A stretch of DNA of 64,000 nucleotides from Kineococcus sp. NBC_00420 (GTDB lineage Bacteria; Actinomycetota; Actinomycetes; Actinomycetales; Kineococcaceae): NCBI RefSeq assembly GCF_036021035.1, contig NZ_CP107930.1, forward strand, positions 5,108,006 to 5,172,005, read 5' to 3'. This document shows positions 21,431-29,707 of this stretch, in pieces. How positions within the stretch are numbered: position 1 is the stretch's first letter; each line of letters opens with the position of its first letter. The position numbers and the translations under genes were made by a program. The notes below the pieces were generated by a model, which worked only from the letters and a program-made list of their open reading frames with translations, ran no database searches and was not told the origin of the DNA.

Positions 21431-22522
21431 GTGGTGGCACCAGCAGCAGAACTCGCCGCGATGCGACGCGCCCTCGAGCTCGCCGCACGCGGACCCACGC
21501 ACGGACCCAACCCCCGCGTCGGGTGCGTCATCCTCGCCCCCGACGGCACGACCCTGGCCGAGGGGTACCACCACGGGGCGGGCGCTCCGCACGCCGAAGT
21601 CGTCGCCCTGCAGGCCCTCACCACCTCCGCCGCCGGGGCGACCGCGATCGTCACCCTGGAACCGTGCAACCACACCGGGCGCACCGGGCCGTGCAGCCGG
21701 GCCCTGCTCGACGCCGGGGTCACCCGCGTCGTCGTCGCGACCCCCGACCCCAACCCGCACGCCGCCGGCGGCATCGCCGAACTCGCCGCGCACGGCGTCG
21801 ACGTCGAGGTCGGTCTGCTGGGGGAGGAGTCCCGGGCCCTCAACGAACGCTGGGCCACCGCCGTCGGCCGCGGCGGACCGTGGGTGACGTGGAAGTGGGC
21901 CTCGACCCTCGACGGGCGCTCCGCCGCCGCCGACGGGAGCAGCCGCTGGATCACCTCCGCCCCGGCCCGGGCCGACGTGCACCGGCTGCGGGCCGAGCAC
22001 GACGCCGTCCTCATCGGGACCGGGACGGCGCTCACCGACGACCCCTCGCTCACCGTCCGGCGCGACGGCGTCGTCCGCGGACCGCAGCCGCTGCGGGTCG
22101 TCGCGGGACTGCGCGACCTGCCGCCCGGAGCACGACTCCTCGACGGGGACGCGGACCTGCTGCACGTCCGCACCCGCGACCCCCACGTCGTCCTCGCCGA
22201 ACTCGCCGCCCGCGAGGTCCGGACCGTCCTGCTCGAGGGCGGCCCGGCGCTCGCGGCCGCGTTCCTCGCGGCCGGTCTCGTCGACGAGGTCGTCTGCTAC
22301 CTCGCCCCCGCCCTGCTCGGCGCCGGTCCCGCTGCCGTCGGCGACCTCGGGATCCGGGGGATGCCCGACATCGCCCGCCTGCGGACCACCTCCGTCGACC
22401 TGGTCGGCGACGACGTCCGCATCGTCGCCCGGCCGCTCGGCCGTGACGTCCCACCGCAGTTCCAGCCCAGCCAGACCAGCCACGAGTTGCAGGAGGCCTT
22501 CGGTGTTCACCGGGATCGTTGA
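21431..22522 (+). CDS. ribD: Bifunctional riboflavin deaminase/reductase
   Basis: It deaminates and then reduces the pyrimidine intermediate in riboflavin synthesis. The N-terminal deaminase (to about residue 140) has the zinc motif HAEVVAL and EPCNHTGRTGPC; the C-terminal reductase has WVTWKWASTLDGRSAA, SSRWITS, HDAVLIGTGTALTDDPSLTV and LLEGGPALAAAFL. From GTG 21431 it is 363 aa, the normal length, with AGGA at 21423-21426; GTG 21434 is an equal alternative and fits the spacing better. In-frame starts near 21287 lie in the riboswitch leader and are unlikely. It overlaps ribE by 20 bases. Confidence 0.94.
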   Translation: MVAPAAELAAMRRALELAARGPTHGPNPRVGCVILAPDGTTLAEGYHHGAGAPHAEVVALQALTTSAAGATAIVTLEPCNHTGRTGPCSRALLDAGVTRVVVATPDPNPHAAGGIAELAAHGVDVEVGLLGEESRALNERWATAVGRGGPWVTWKWASTLDGRSAAADGSSRWITSAPARADVHRLRAEHDAVLIGTGTALTDDPSLTVRRDGVVRGPQPLRVVAGLRDLPPGARLLDGDADLLHVRTRDPHVVLAELAAREVRTVLLEGGPALAAAFLAAGLVDEVVCYLAPALLGAGPAAVGDLGIRGMPDIARLRTTSVDLVGDDVRIVARPLGRDVPPQFQPSQTSHELQEAFGVHRDR

Positions 22523-23132
22523 GGAGATCGGCGAGGTCGTCGCCGTGGAGTTCGGCGCGGAGTCGGCGAGGCTGACCGTGCGCGGTCCGCTGGTCGTGTC
22601 CGACGCCGTGCACGGGGCGTCGATCGCGGTGGACGGGGTGTGCCTGACCGTCGTCGACCAGCCCGAACCGGGGACGTTCACCGTCGACGTGATGCAGGAG
22701 TCGTTGGTGCGCAGCTCGTTGCACGACGTCGCCGCGGGACGGCGGGTGAACCTGGAACGGGCGATGGCCGCCCACGGCCGCCTCGGCGGGCACATCGTCC
22801 AGGGCCACGTCGACGGCACCGGCACCATCGCCGTGCGGACGCCGGGGGAGGCGTGGGAGGTCGTGCGGGTCGCGATCCCGACCGACCTCGCCCGCTACGT
22901 CGTGGAGAAGGGGTCCATCACCCTCGACGGGACCTCCCTGACCGTGTCCGGGGTGAGCCCCGTCGAGGAGCGCGAACCGTGGCTGGAGGTCTCGCTGATC
23001 CCCACGACGCTGGACCTCACGACCCTGGGTCGCAAACCGGTCGGCGCCACCGTCAACCTCGAGGTGGACGTGCTGGCGAAGTACGTCGAGCGCCTCAACG
23101 CCTTCGACCGCTCCGCGCAGGTGTCCGCGTGA
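22503..23132 (+). CDS. ribE: Riboflavin synthase (alpha subunit)
   Basis: It dismutates two 6,7-dimethyl-8-ribityllumazines to riboflavin. The 209-aa protein has two lumazine-binding repeats: VFTGIVEEIGEV with ASIAVDGVCLTV, and GRLGGHIVQGHVDGTG with GSITLDGTSLTV. The start GTG 22503 lies inside the ribD 3' end and has AGGAGG at 22491-22496 spaced 6 nt; the upstream ATG at 22443 would only extend it into ribD. The stop overlaps ribB as GTGA. Confidence 0.95.
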   Translation: MFTGIVEEIGEVVAVEFGAESARLTVRGPLVVSDAVHGASIAVDGVCLTVVDQPEPGTFTVDVMQESLVRSSLHDVAAGRRVNLERAMAAHGRLGGHIVQGHVDGTGTIAVRTPGEAWEVVRVAIPTDLARYVVEKGSITLDGTSLTVSGVSPVEEREPWLEVSLIPTTLDLTTLGRKPVGATVNLEVDVLAKYVERLNAFDRSAQVSA

Positions 23133-23776
23133 ACGCCCCGACGGTGGGTCTCGACCAGACCATCGCCGCGGCCCTCGATGCGCTGCGGGCGGGGAGACCC
23201 GTCCTGGTGAGCGACGCCGCCGACCGCGAGAACGAGGGCGACGTGATCCTCGCCGCGGAGCACGCCACCCCCGAGTGGGTCGGCTGGACCGTGCGGCACA
23301 CCTCCGGGATGCTCTGCGCGCCCATGCCCGCGGAGCGCGCCGACGCCCTCGGGCTGCCGCGGATGGTCGAGCGCAACGAGGACTCCTACCGCACCGACTA
23401 CACCGTCAGCTGCGACGCGGCGGCCGGCGTCACGACCGGCATCTCCGCCGCCGACCGGGCCCGCACCGCGCGCGTCCTCGCCGACCCGTCCTCGGCCCCC
23501 TCGGACCTGATCCGACCCGGGCACGTCTTCCCGCTGCGGGCCCGTCCCGGTGGGGTGCGGGAACGGCCCGGACACACCGAGGCCGCCGTCGACCTCTGCC
23601 GGCTCGCGGGGCTCGCGCCGGTCGCGCTCATCTCGGAGCTCGTCGAAGACGACGGATCGATGTCACGCTGGGACCAGATCGTCGCTCTGGGTGAGGAGTA
23701 CGACCTGCCCGTGCTGACGATCGCCGATCTGCGGGCTCACCTGACCGCAGCTGCACCCGAGGGAGAGCACAGATGA
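23129..23776 (+). CDS. ribB: 3,4-dihydroxy-2-butanone-4-phosphate synthase, stand-alone
   Basis: It makes the four-carbon unit of riboflavin from ribulose 5-phosphate. The 215-aa protein covers one domain only: [17 protein letters not shown] (metal-binding Glu/Asp), [38 protein letters not shown] and [14 protein letters not shown]. Actinobacterial RibBA proteins usually carry a second, GTP cyclohydrolase II domain (total about 420 aa); here the frame ends after the RibB domain and ribH starts in an ATGA overlap, so no ribA domain is present. A ribA gene must exist elsewhere in the genome if the pathway is complete. Confidence 0.94.
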   Translation: MNAPTVGLDQTIAAALDALRAGRPVLVSDAADRENEGDVILAAEHATPEWVGWTVRHTSGMLCAPMPAERADALGLPRMVERNEDSYRTDYTVSCDAAAGVTTGISAADRARTARVLADPSSAPSDLIRPGHVFPLRARPGGVRERPGHTEAAVDLCRLAGLAPVALISELVEDDGSMSRWDQIVALGEEYDLPVLTIADLRAHLTAAAPEGEHR

Positions 23777-24258
23777 GCGGGGACGGAAGTCCGGAGATCA
23801 CCGTCGACGGGAGCGGGCTGCGGATCGCGGTCGTCGCCGCCCGGTGGCACACCGAGACCATGGACGGCCTCGTCGCCGGGGCGCGCCGCGCGCTGGAGAC
23901 GTCGGGCGTCACCGACGTCACCGAGGTGCGGGTGCCCGGCGCGTTCGAGCTGCCCGTCGCCGCCTCCCGCCTCGCCCGGGCGGGCTACGACGCCGTCGTC
24001 TGCCTCGGCGTCGTCATCCGCGGTGGCACCCCCCACTTCGAGTACGTCTGCGACGCGGCGACCTCGGGGCTGACCCAGGTCGCGGTGACCACCGGCGTCC
24101 CGATCGGCTTCGGGGTGCTGACCGTCGACACCGAGGCGCAGGCGCTGCACCGCGCCGGCCTGCGCGGCTCGCGCGAGGACAAGGGCGCCGAAGCCGTCCT
24201 CGCCGCCCTGGAGACCGTCGTCGCCCTGCGCGACGTCGCGCCCCTCCCGAAGGGCTGA
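23773..24258 (+). CDS. ribH: 6,7-dimethyl-8-ribityllumazine synthase
   Basis: It condenses the RibD product with dihydroxybutanone phosphate to form the lumazine. The 161-aa protein has [60 protein letters not shown] and the C-terminal [11 protein letters not shown] region. The ATG overlaps the ribB stop. It is the last gene of the riboflavin operon; a perfect palindrome follows 22 nt later. Confidence 0.95.
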   Translation: MSGDGSPEITVDGSGLRIAVVAARWHTETMDGLVAGARRALETSGVTDVTEVRVPGAFELPVAASRLARAGYDAVVCLGVVIRGGTPHFEYVCDAATSGLTQVAVTTGVPIGFGVLTVDTEAQALHRAGLRGSREDKGAEAVLAALETVVALRDVAPLPKG

Positions 24259-24280
24259 CCGCACCGGGTGGGATCGCGAG

Positions 24281-24337
24281 GTGGGATCGTTGCCTCCCCG
24301 AGGTCGCTGGGGGTCCTCGGGGAGGCAACGATCCCAC
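24281..24337 (+). repeat. Palindromic repeat, copy 2 (terminator-like)
   Basis: Bases 24281-24303 and 24315-24337 form a perfect 23-bp stem with an 11-nt loop. Bases 24283-24300 equal the arm core of copy 1 (GGGATCGTTGCCTCCCCG). A 9-nt direct repeat GTGGGATCG also occurs at 24268-24276 and 24281-24289. It lies 22 nt after ribH and before the hisE promoter; probably a terminator. Confidence 0.85.
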
Positions 24338-24384
24338 CCGGCCGACTCCGCCAGGGGGTGGCGGGAGAGTGGGGCGCCACCACC

Positions 24385-24390
24385 TAGACT
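24385..24390 (+). promoter_or_regulatory. Leaderless -10 hexamer of hisE
   Basis: TAGACT is followed after 8 nt by GTG 24399 (and after 2 nt by GTG 24393, which is too close to be the 5' end). No Shine-Dalgarno precedes the start, so leaderless translation fits. Confidence 0.5.
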
Positions 24391-24398
24391 CCGTGCAC

Positions 24399-24662
24399 GT
24401 GAAGACCTTCGACGCCCTGTTCGCCGAGCTGAGCGACAAGGCGCTGACCCGACCCGCTGGGTCGGGGACGGTGCTGGAACTGGACGCCGGGGTCCATGCC
24501 ATCGGCAAGAAGGTCGTCGAGGAGGCGGCCGAGGTGTGGATGGCTGCGGAGCACGAGTCCGGGGAACGGACGGCCGAGGAGATCTCGCAGCTGCTGTACC
24601 ACCTGCAGGTGCTGATGATCTCCCGCGGACTGACCCTCGACGACGTCTACGCCCACCTCTGA
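24399..24662 (+). CDS. hisE: Phosphoribosyl-ATP diphosphatase
   Basis: It hydrolyses phosphoribosyl-ATP to phosphoribosyl-AMP, the second step of histidine synthesis. The 87-aa all-alpha protein shows the MazG-like pyrophosphatase pattern [20 protein letters not shown] and [17 protein letters not shown] 24399 fits the leaderless promoter; GTG 24393 in frame would add two residues. It is followed 10 nt later by hisG with a GAGGAA site between. Confidence 0.93.
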   Translation: MKTFDALFAELSDKALTRPAGSGTVLELDAGVHAIGKKVVEEAAEVWMAAEHESGERTAEEISQLLYHLQVLMISRGLTLDDVYAHL

Positions 24663-24672
24663 GGAACCCACC

Positions 24673-25518
24673 ATGCTGCGCATCGCCGTCCCCAACAAGG
24701 GTTCTCTCGCCGAGGCCGCCAGCGCCATGCTGCGCGAGGCCGGCTACAACCAGCGCCGCGAGGCGAAGGAACTCATCCTCGACGACCCGGACAACTCCGC
24801 GCAGTTCGTCTTCCTGCGCCCGCGCGACATCGCGCTCTACGTCGGCTCGGGGACCCTCGACGTCGGCATCACCGGTCGTGACCTGCTGCTGGACTCCCAC
24901 GCTCCGGCGTCGGAGATCCTGCCGCTGGAGTTCGCCCGCAGCACCTTCCGCTTCGCCGGCCGCCCCGGGGTCGCCGAGGGTGTGAGCGACCTGCAGGGCC
25001 GCCGCATCGCGACCAGCTACTCCGGCCTGCTGGGCAAGCACCTCGCCGAGCACGGCGTGACCGCCGACATCGTGCACCTCGACGGGGCTGTGGAGACGGC
25101 CGTCGCCCTCGGGATCGCCGACGTGATCGCCGACGTCGTCGAGACCGGGACCACGTTGCGCGCCGCCGGGCTCGAGATCTTCGGTGAGCCGATCATGTCC
25201 TCGGAGGCGACCCTGGTCCGCCGGGCCGACGCGCCGCTCGACCCGGCCGTCGAGGTCCTGGTGCGTCGGCTGCGCGGGGTCCTCGTCGCCCGCCAGTACG
25301 TGATGGTCGACTACGACTGCCCGAAGTCGATCGTCGAGGAGGCCTGCGCGATCACCCCGGGGCTGGAGTCCCCGACGGTGTCGCCGATGGCGAACCCGGA
25401 CTGGGTGGCGGTGCGCGCCATGGTGAAGAAGGCGGCGACCAACCAGGTCATGGACGACCTCTACGACCTCGGTGCGCGGGCGATCCTGGTGACCAGCATC
25501 CACGCCTGCCGGTTGTGA
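24673..25518 (+). CDS. hisG: ATP phosphoribosyltransferase (long form)
   Basis: It starts histidine synthesis from ATP and PRPP and is the usual site of feedback inhibition. The 281-aa length marks the long form with an ACT-like C-terminal regulatory domain (about residues 205-281). Visible motifs are RIAVPNKGSLAEAA, DVGITGRDLLLDS and the PRPP loop DVVETGTTLRAAGL. The start ATG has GAGGAA before it. The stop overlaps the PH-domain gene as GTGA. Confidence 0.95.
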   Translation: MLRIAVPNKGSLAEAASAMLREAGYNQRREAKELILDDPDNSAQFVFLRPRDIALYVGSGTLDVGITGRDLLLDSHAPASEILPLEFARSTFRFAGRPGVAEGVSDLQGRRIATSYSGLLGKHLAEHGVTADIVHLDGAVETAVALGIADVIADVVETGTTLRAAGLEIFGEPIMSSEATLVRRADAPLDPAVEVLVRRLRGVLVARQYVMVDYDCPKSIVEEACAITPGLESPTVSPMANPDWVAVRAMVKKAATNQVMDDLYDLGARAILVTSIHACRL

Positions 25519-25982
25519 CGCCCCCCGTGCCGGGTGCGGTCCCGGAGTCCGCGTTCCGCCCGCGCCGGGCGCGGGTCGTCGGGCTGGTCTTCGCCGTGGG
25601 CATCCTCGTCGTGATGGTCGGGATGTCGATCCTGCTCACGTTCTCCCCGCAGTCCGGGTGGACCGGCCAGGACACCGTCTCGGCCGTCGTCTTCGCCGTG
25701 CTGCTGGCCGGCGTCCTCGTCCGCCTCGTCGCGGTCCGTGCCCGGGTGACCGCCGACGGCCTCGAGGTCCGCAACGTCGTCTTCACCCGGCGGGTGGCCT
25801 GGGGCGCGGTCGTCGCCGTCCGCTTCGGCGGGGCCGAGCCGTGGCTCACCCTCGACCTCGACGACGGCGAGAACCTCGCGGTCATGGCCGTCCAGCGCGC
25901 CGACGGCGAGTTCGCCCAGACCGAGGCGCGGCGCCTGGCCCGCCTCGTCGAGGCGCACGCCCCGCGCCCCGACGCCGACTAG
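25515..25982 (+). CDS. PH domain-containing membrane protein
   Basis: This 155-aa protein has two membrane segments (about residues 22-43 and 55-72) followed by a bacterial PH-like domain (VTADGLEVRNVVFTRRVAWGAVVAVRF and a C-terminal helix ARRLARLVEAHA). A PH-domain protein directly after hisG is common in actinobacteria; its role is unknown. The GTG overlaps the hisG stop. Its stop shares a CTAG with the stop of the convergent kinase gene, so the two genes overlap tail to tail by 4 bases. Confidence 0.8.
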   Translation: MTPPVPGAVPESAFRPRRARVVGLVFAVGILVVMVGMSILLTFSPQSGWTGQDTVSAVVFAVLLAGVLVRLVAVRARVTADGLEVRNVVFTRRVAWGAVVAVRFGGAEPWLTLDLDDGENLAVMAVQRADGEFAQTEARRLARLVEAHAPRPDAD

Positions 25983-26563
25983 CGCCAGGCCGGTTCCCCG
26001 CCCGCGGTGGTGTCGGACGTGAAGACGACGTCGGCACGGAACGGCTCGTGCGAGAACAGCTCCGCCTCCTGAGCGGCCCACGCGTCCCAGTGCGCCTCGA
26101 ACGTCGCCCCGTCCCGGGTCAGGGCCCGGTCGCGTCGGACGTCGGGGGCGGCCTCCAGGCGGACCAGCAGGTCCACGGGCCGTGCGCAGCCCGACCCGAC
26201 CCCCTCGACCACGACGGTCCCCGCCCGGGGGAGGACGACCTCGCGGGTGTAGGCGGCCGCGGCCCAGTCCCAGACCGGGTGGCTCGTCGACGCGCCGGAA
26301 CGCAGACCGTCGAGGACCCGGCCCAGGAGCCGCACCGACGCCGCGAGACCGGACCACCCCGGGTAGAGGTCGTCCATGTGCACCACGACCGCCCCGACGC
26401 GGGCCGCGAGGACGTCGGCGAGGTCGGTCTTGCCCGACCCGGACCGGCCGTCGACCGCCACCACCACCGGACCGGCGGGTGGGACCGGCGTCGCCGCCAG
26501 CAGCGCGACCAGGTCGTCGACGACGTCGGTGGTCGAGCGGGCGGTCAGAACCACGTGGGGCAC
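25979..26563 (-). CDS. Uridine kinase-like P-loop kinase
   Basis: This 194-aa protein has a Walker A loop in VVAVDGRSGSGKTDLA and the segment VVHMDDLYPGWSG, typical of the uridine kinase/phosphoribulokinase-like group; a lid-like region follows. The substrate is not certain. GTG 26563 has GAGG at 26571-26574, 7 nt before it; GTG 26554 is an alternative with poorer spacing. The 5' end overlaps the end of the acetyltransferase gene upstream, and the stop overlaps the PH-domain gene stop at a shared CTAG. Confidence 0.75.
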   Translation of the reverse strand: MPHVVLTARSTTDVVDDLVALLAATPVPPAGPVVVAVDGRSGSGKTDLADVLAARVGAVVVHMDDLYPGWSGLAASVRLLGRVLDGLRSGASTSHPVWDWAAAAYTREVVLPRAGTVVVEGVGSGCARPVDLLVRLEAAPDVRRDRALTRDGATFEAHWDAWAAQEAELFSHEPFRADVVFTSDTTAGGEPAWR

Positions 26564-27813
26564 CAGGGGGCCTCGGGCGTCGCGAACAGCGTCTGCAGGG
26601 CGAACGCGTCCGCGGCCGAGCAGTCGAGGCGTCCCGCGCGGTGCAACGCCACCGCCGAGGTCCCGCCGAGCACGAGCGAGGACAGCTCCCCGACCCCCAG
26701 CACGACGTCGGGCGCCGCGTCGGTGGTGGTGATCTCGGCGCAGACCCACCCGTCGGCCCCGCAGCGCTGCGGGGCGACGTGCAGGGAGACCGTCGCGTCG
26801 GCCAGCCCCAGCGGGTCCACGACCTTCAGCACCAGCGTCCCGCAGCCCAGGTAGCGTCGCGCCGCCAGCGCACCCGGGACGTCGAGGACGCGCAGCCACG
26901 CGAAGTCGTCCACCGGACCGGTCTGCACCGCACGGGGATCGAGGAGCAGGTGCGGCAGCAGTTCGTCCACGGGCCGGTCCTTGGCCCGGGTGGTGCGCAC
27001 CAGGTCGATCGAGGTCACGAACTCCCAGAGCGCGCGGTACGCGGCGGGCGTCGTCGCCGTCAGGTCCAGGACCGTCGTCGTGCCGGTGACGACGCGCCCC
27101 ACCGACTCGTCCCGCAGCTCGTAGACGACGTAGCCGTCGGCGGTCCCGCCCTCGTCGCGGTGCAGCACCGCGTGACCGTGGGTCCCGATCCAGCGCCCCT
27201 CGCCCCGGCGGTTCGCGGCCTCCCAGAAGGCGGCGTCGCGGTGCAGGCCGCCCGGGCGGGACCGCCGCGCCGCGTCGTGGACCAGGGCCGGCTCGTCGAG
27301 CGCTCCGGTGAGGAACTCCAGCGACCCGCTCGCCGCCGGGGCGTCGTCGCGGAAGCGCACCCGGGTGTTGTCGATGGCCAGGCTGGTCGCCCGGGTCGCG
27401 GCCCCGAACCCGAACCGGCCGTAGATCGGGGCCTCCGCCGCGATGAGCGTCGCGAAGGCGTGGCCGGCGAGCCGGGCGCGCTCGAGGTCCGCGGTGAGCA
27501 TCCGCGTCAGCAGCCCCCGCCGGCGGTGGGTCGCGAGGACGGTCGCCGTGGAGACCGCGTCGACGCTCACCGGACCGGCGCCCGGCATCGTCAGCTCGGA
27601 GTCGAAGGTCCGCAGCGTCGCGACCACCCGCTCGCCGTCGCGGACGGCGGTGAGGCGGTGCGCGGCGATGGCCTTCGACCGCTCGTCGAGGTCGGCCTCG
27701 GTGGGGGCGGCCTCGAGGAAGGCCGCACGGCTCGAGGTGTACCAGGCGCGCAGGGCGTCCCGGTCGCCCGGGTCGACCGAGCTCAGTGGAAGGGTCTCCT
27801 CGAGCACGCTCAT
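26545..27813 (-). CDS. Eis-type GNAT N-acetyltransferase
   Basis: This 422-aa protein looks like the Eis family: two GNAT domains and a C-terminal SCP2-like domain. The acetyl-CoA loop is in VLATHRRRGLLTRML, followed by AEAPIYGRFGFGAAT, which is typical of Eis; the protein ends with the aromatic carboxylate CPTWF expected of the catalytic C-terminus. In mycobacteria Eis acetylates aminoglycosides and other amines; the substrate here is unknown. ATG 27813 lies 7 nt after TACGGT on the reverse strand; the upstream GTG 27822 would lie inside that hexamer and is rejected. It is divergent from hisF. Confidence 0.85.
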   Translation of the reverse strand: MSVLEETLPLSSVDPGDRDALRAWYTSSRAAFLEAAPTEADLDERSKAIAAHRLTAVRDGERVVATLRTFDSELTMPGAGPVSVDAVSTATVLATHRRRGLLTRMLTADLERARLAGHAFATLIAAEAPIYGRFGFGAATRATSLAIDNTRVRFRDDAPAASGSLEFLTGALDEPALVHDAARRSRPGGLHRDAAFWEAANRRGEGRWIGTHGHAVLHRDEGGTADGYVVYELRDESVGRVVTGTTTVLDLTATTPAAYRALWEFVTSIDLVRTTRAKDRPVDELLPHLLLDPRAVQTGPVDDFAWLRVLDVPGALAARRYLGCGTLVLKVVDPLGLADATVSLHVAPQRCGADGWVCAEITTTDAAPDVVLGVGELSSLVLGGTSAVALHRAGRLDCSAADAFALQTLFATPEAPWCPTWF

Positions 27814-27820
27814 GCCCGCC

Positions 27821-27826
27821 ACCGTA
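27821..27826 (-). promoter_or_regulatory. Leaderless -10 hexamer of the Eis-like gene
   Basis: On the reverse strand TACGGT is followed after 7 nt by ATG 27813. It lies 27 nt from the forward hexamer of hisF, so the two promoters are nearly back to back. Confidence 0.5.
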
Positions 27827-27853
27827 GCGGTCGGGCCCCGACGCGGCCCCGTC

Positions 27854-27859
27854 TAGTCT
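27854..27859 (+). promoter_or_regulatory. Leaderless -10 hexamer of hisF
   Basis: TAGTCT is followed after 6 nt by GTG 27866, with no Shine-Dalgarno between. hisF therefore has its own promoter and is not expressed from the hisEG unit. Confidence 0.55.
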
Positions 27860-27865
27860 GGCCCC

Positions 27866-28639
27866 GTGAGCGTCGCCGTCCGTGTCATCCCCTGCCTCGA
27901 CGTCGACGCCGGCCGCGTCGTCAAGGGCGTCAACTTCGCCGACCTGCGGGACGCCGGTGACCCCGTCGAACTCGCGCGGCGCTACGACGCCGAGGGCGCC
28001 GACGAGCTGACGTTCCTCGACGTCACCGCATCCTCCGGCTCGCGGGAGACCACCTACGACGTCGTGCGCCGCACCGCGGAGCAGGTCTTCATCCCCCTCA
28101 CCGTCGGTGGCGGTGTCCGCAGCGTCGCCGACGTCGAGAAGCTGCTGCGCGCCGGCGCGGACAAGGTCGGCGTGAACACCGCGGCCATCGCGCGGCCCGA
28201 ACTCATCGCCGAGATCGCCGACCGCTTCGGCGCGCAGGTCCTCGTGCTCTCCGTCGACGCCCGCCGGACCCTGCCCGGCGAACCCACCACCGCGTCCGGT
28301 TTCGAGGTCACCACCCACGGTGGCCGACGGGGGACCGGCCTCGACGCCGTCGAGTGGGCCGCCCGAGCCGCCGAGCTCGGCGCCGGGGAGATCCTGCTGA
28401 ACTCCATGGACGCCGACGGCACCAAGGCCGGCTTCGACCTCGAGATGCTCGGCCAGGTCCGCGCCCGGGTCAGCGTCCCCCTCGTCGCCAGCGGCGGCGC
28501 CGGGGCCGTCGAGCACTTCCCGCCGGCCGTCGCCGCGGGCGCCGACGCCGTCCTCGCCGCCAGCGTCTTCCACTTCGGCCAGCTCACCGTCGGCGAGGTC
28601 AAGGACGCGCTGCGGGCCAGCGGGTCCGCCGTCCGCTAG
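27866..28639 (+). CDS. hisF: Imidazole glycerol phosphate synthase subunit HisF
   Basis: It is the cyclase half of IGP synthase, which joins ammonia from HisH to PRFAR. The 257-aa half-barrel repeat protein has [15 protein letters not shown] (catalytic Asp), [29 protein letters not shown], the second catalytic Asp in LSVDARR and [11 protein letters not shown]. hisH and hisA are not in this window. The stop TAG shares CTAG with the stop of the convergent gene. Confidence 0.95.
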   Translation: MSVAVRVIPCLDVDAGRVVKGVNFADLRDAGDPVELARRYDAEGADELTFLDVTASSGSRETTYDVVRRTAEQVFIPLTVGGGVRSVADVEKLLRAGADKVGVNTAAIARPELIAEIADRFGAQVLVLSVDARRTLPGEPTTASGFEVTTHGGRRGTGLDAVEWAARAAELGAGEILLNSMDADGTKAGFDLEMLGQVRARVSVPLVASGGAGAVEHFPPAVAAGADAVLAASVFHFGQLTVGEVKDALRASGSAVR

Positions 28640-29289
28640 CCCGGGAAGGCCTTGCGGAAGCGCTGCACCGCAGCGGGAGTGCCGTCGACCTCGACCTTCG
28701 CCCGACTGCGCCGACCGAACGCGTGCAGCACCAGCTCCGCCGGCTCACCCGTCAACGAGACGGCCTCGTCACCGGAGCGGACGACGGCGCGCGGACCGCC
28801 GGGGGTGACCAGCACGACCCCGACCCCGGCACGGCGGTAGGCGACGCGACCCATCACCCTCACCGTGCGCCACAGCGTCGCCGTCTGCCCCCGGGGGAGC
28901 TCGCGCGGGGCCCAGTCGTCCTGGGCCCGCAGGATGTCCTCGTGGTGGACGAAGAACTCCGAGGTGTTGGCCAGGCTGTCCAGCGCCTGCAGCTTCAGCG
29001 GCCCGTGCGGGCCGTTGCGCACCCGCTCCACCAGCTCCTCGAAGGGCTGGGCGCCCAGTTCCGCCAGCACCCGCTCGCGCCGCGGGCGCAACGGGCCCAC
29101 AGCCTCGCCCAGCACCACGTCCGGCCGGTTGTCACGCACCGCCAGGTGCACCAGCAGGTCGCGCACGTCCCAGCCCGCGCAGAGCGTCGGCGCGTCGGGA
29201 CCGACCCGCGAGGCGCTGTCGCACAGCGCGTCACGCTCCCGCCGGGCGTCGGTGCGGTGGCTGCTGCGGGGGGCCTGCGCCGTCGTCAT
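28636..29289 (-). CDS. Maleylpyruvate isomerase-like protein (TIGR03085 type)
   Basis: This 217-aa protein has the N-terminal DinB/MDMPI fold: [21 protein letters not shown] gives the first metal His, and [12 protein letters not shown] the others. The layout matches the TIGR03085 group of mycothiol-dependent maleylpyruvate isomerase-like proteins, whose role is mostly unknown. ATG 29289 has no clear Shine-Dalgarno; CACGAT lies 6 nt upstream, so it may be leaderless. It is divergent from hisI (61 nt apart) and overlaps hisF at the tail by the shared CTAG. Confidence 0.83.
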   Translation of the reverse strand: MTTAQAPRSSHRTDARRERDALCDSASRVGPDAPTLCAGWDVRDLLVHLAVRDNRPDVVLGEAVGPLRPRRERVLAELGAQPFEELVERVRNGPHGPLKLQALDSLANTSEFFVHHEDILRAQDDWAPRELPRGQTATLWRTVRVMGRVAYRRAGVGVVLVTPGGPRAVVRSGDEAVSLTGEPAELVLHAFGRRSRAKVEVDGTPAAVQRFRKAFPG

Positions 29290-29350
29290 GGCCAGATCGT
29301 GCCACCCGGGGCGGAGCGCGCCACGCGCGGGCGGTGAGACCATCGTCCCC

Positions 29351-29707
29351 GTGTCGTCCCTCGATCTCGATCCCCACGTCGCCGAGCGGCTCAAGCGCAA
29401 CGAGGCCGGACTGGTCTGCGCCGTCGTGCAGCAGCACGACACCCGGGAGGTGCTGATGGTCGCCTGGATGGACGACGAGGCGCTCGCGAGCACGCTGGCC
29501 ACCGGCCGGGCCACCTACTTCTCCCGCAGCCGCCAGCAGTTGTGGCGCAAGGGCGACACGTCCGGGCACGTCCAGTGGGTCAAGAAGGTCTCGCTGGACT
29601 GCGACGGCGACGCCCTCCTCGTCGAGGTCGACCAGGTCGGGGCCGCCTGCCACACCGGCGACCGCACGTGCTTCGACGCCGTGACGCTGCCCCTCCTGCC
29701 GGCGTGA
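29351..29707 (+). CDS. hisI: Phosphoribosyl-AMP cyclohydrolase
   Basis: It opens the purine ring of phosphoribosyl-AMP, the third step of histidine synthesis. The 118-aa protein has [33 protein letters not shown] and the zinc Cys residues in [10 protein letters not shown] and [15 protein letters not shown] 29351 gives the family start; GACCAT lies 7 nt upstream as a weak leaderless promoter. The stop overlaps the Trp-operon membrane protein gene as GTGA; in many actinobacteria trpE lies in that position. Confidence 0.94.
   Translation: MSSLDLDPHVAERLKRNEAGLVCAVVQQHDTREVLMVAWMDDEALASTLATGRATYFSRSRQQLWRKGDTSGHVQWVKKVSLDCDGDALLVEVDQVGAACHTGDRTCFDAVTLPLLPA

Noticed and set aside
25979-28573. One 864-codon reverse frame covering the kinase and running on opposite hisF
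   Set aside because: Only the last 194 codons form a protein (the P-loop kinase), with a good start at 26563. The upstream part is out of frame with the Eis-like gene and antisense to hisF, so it is no fusion.
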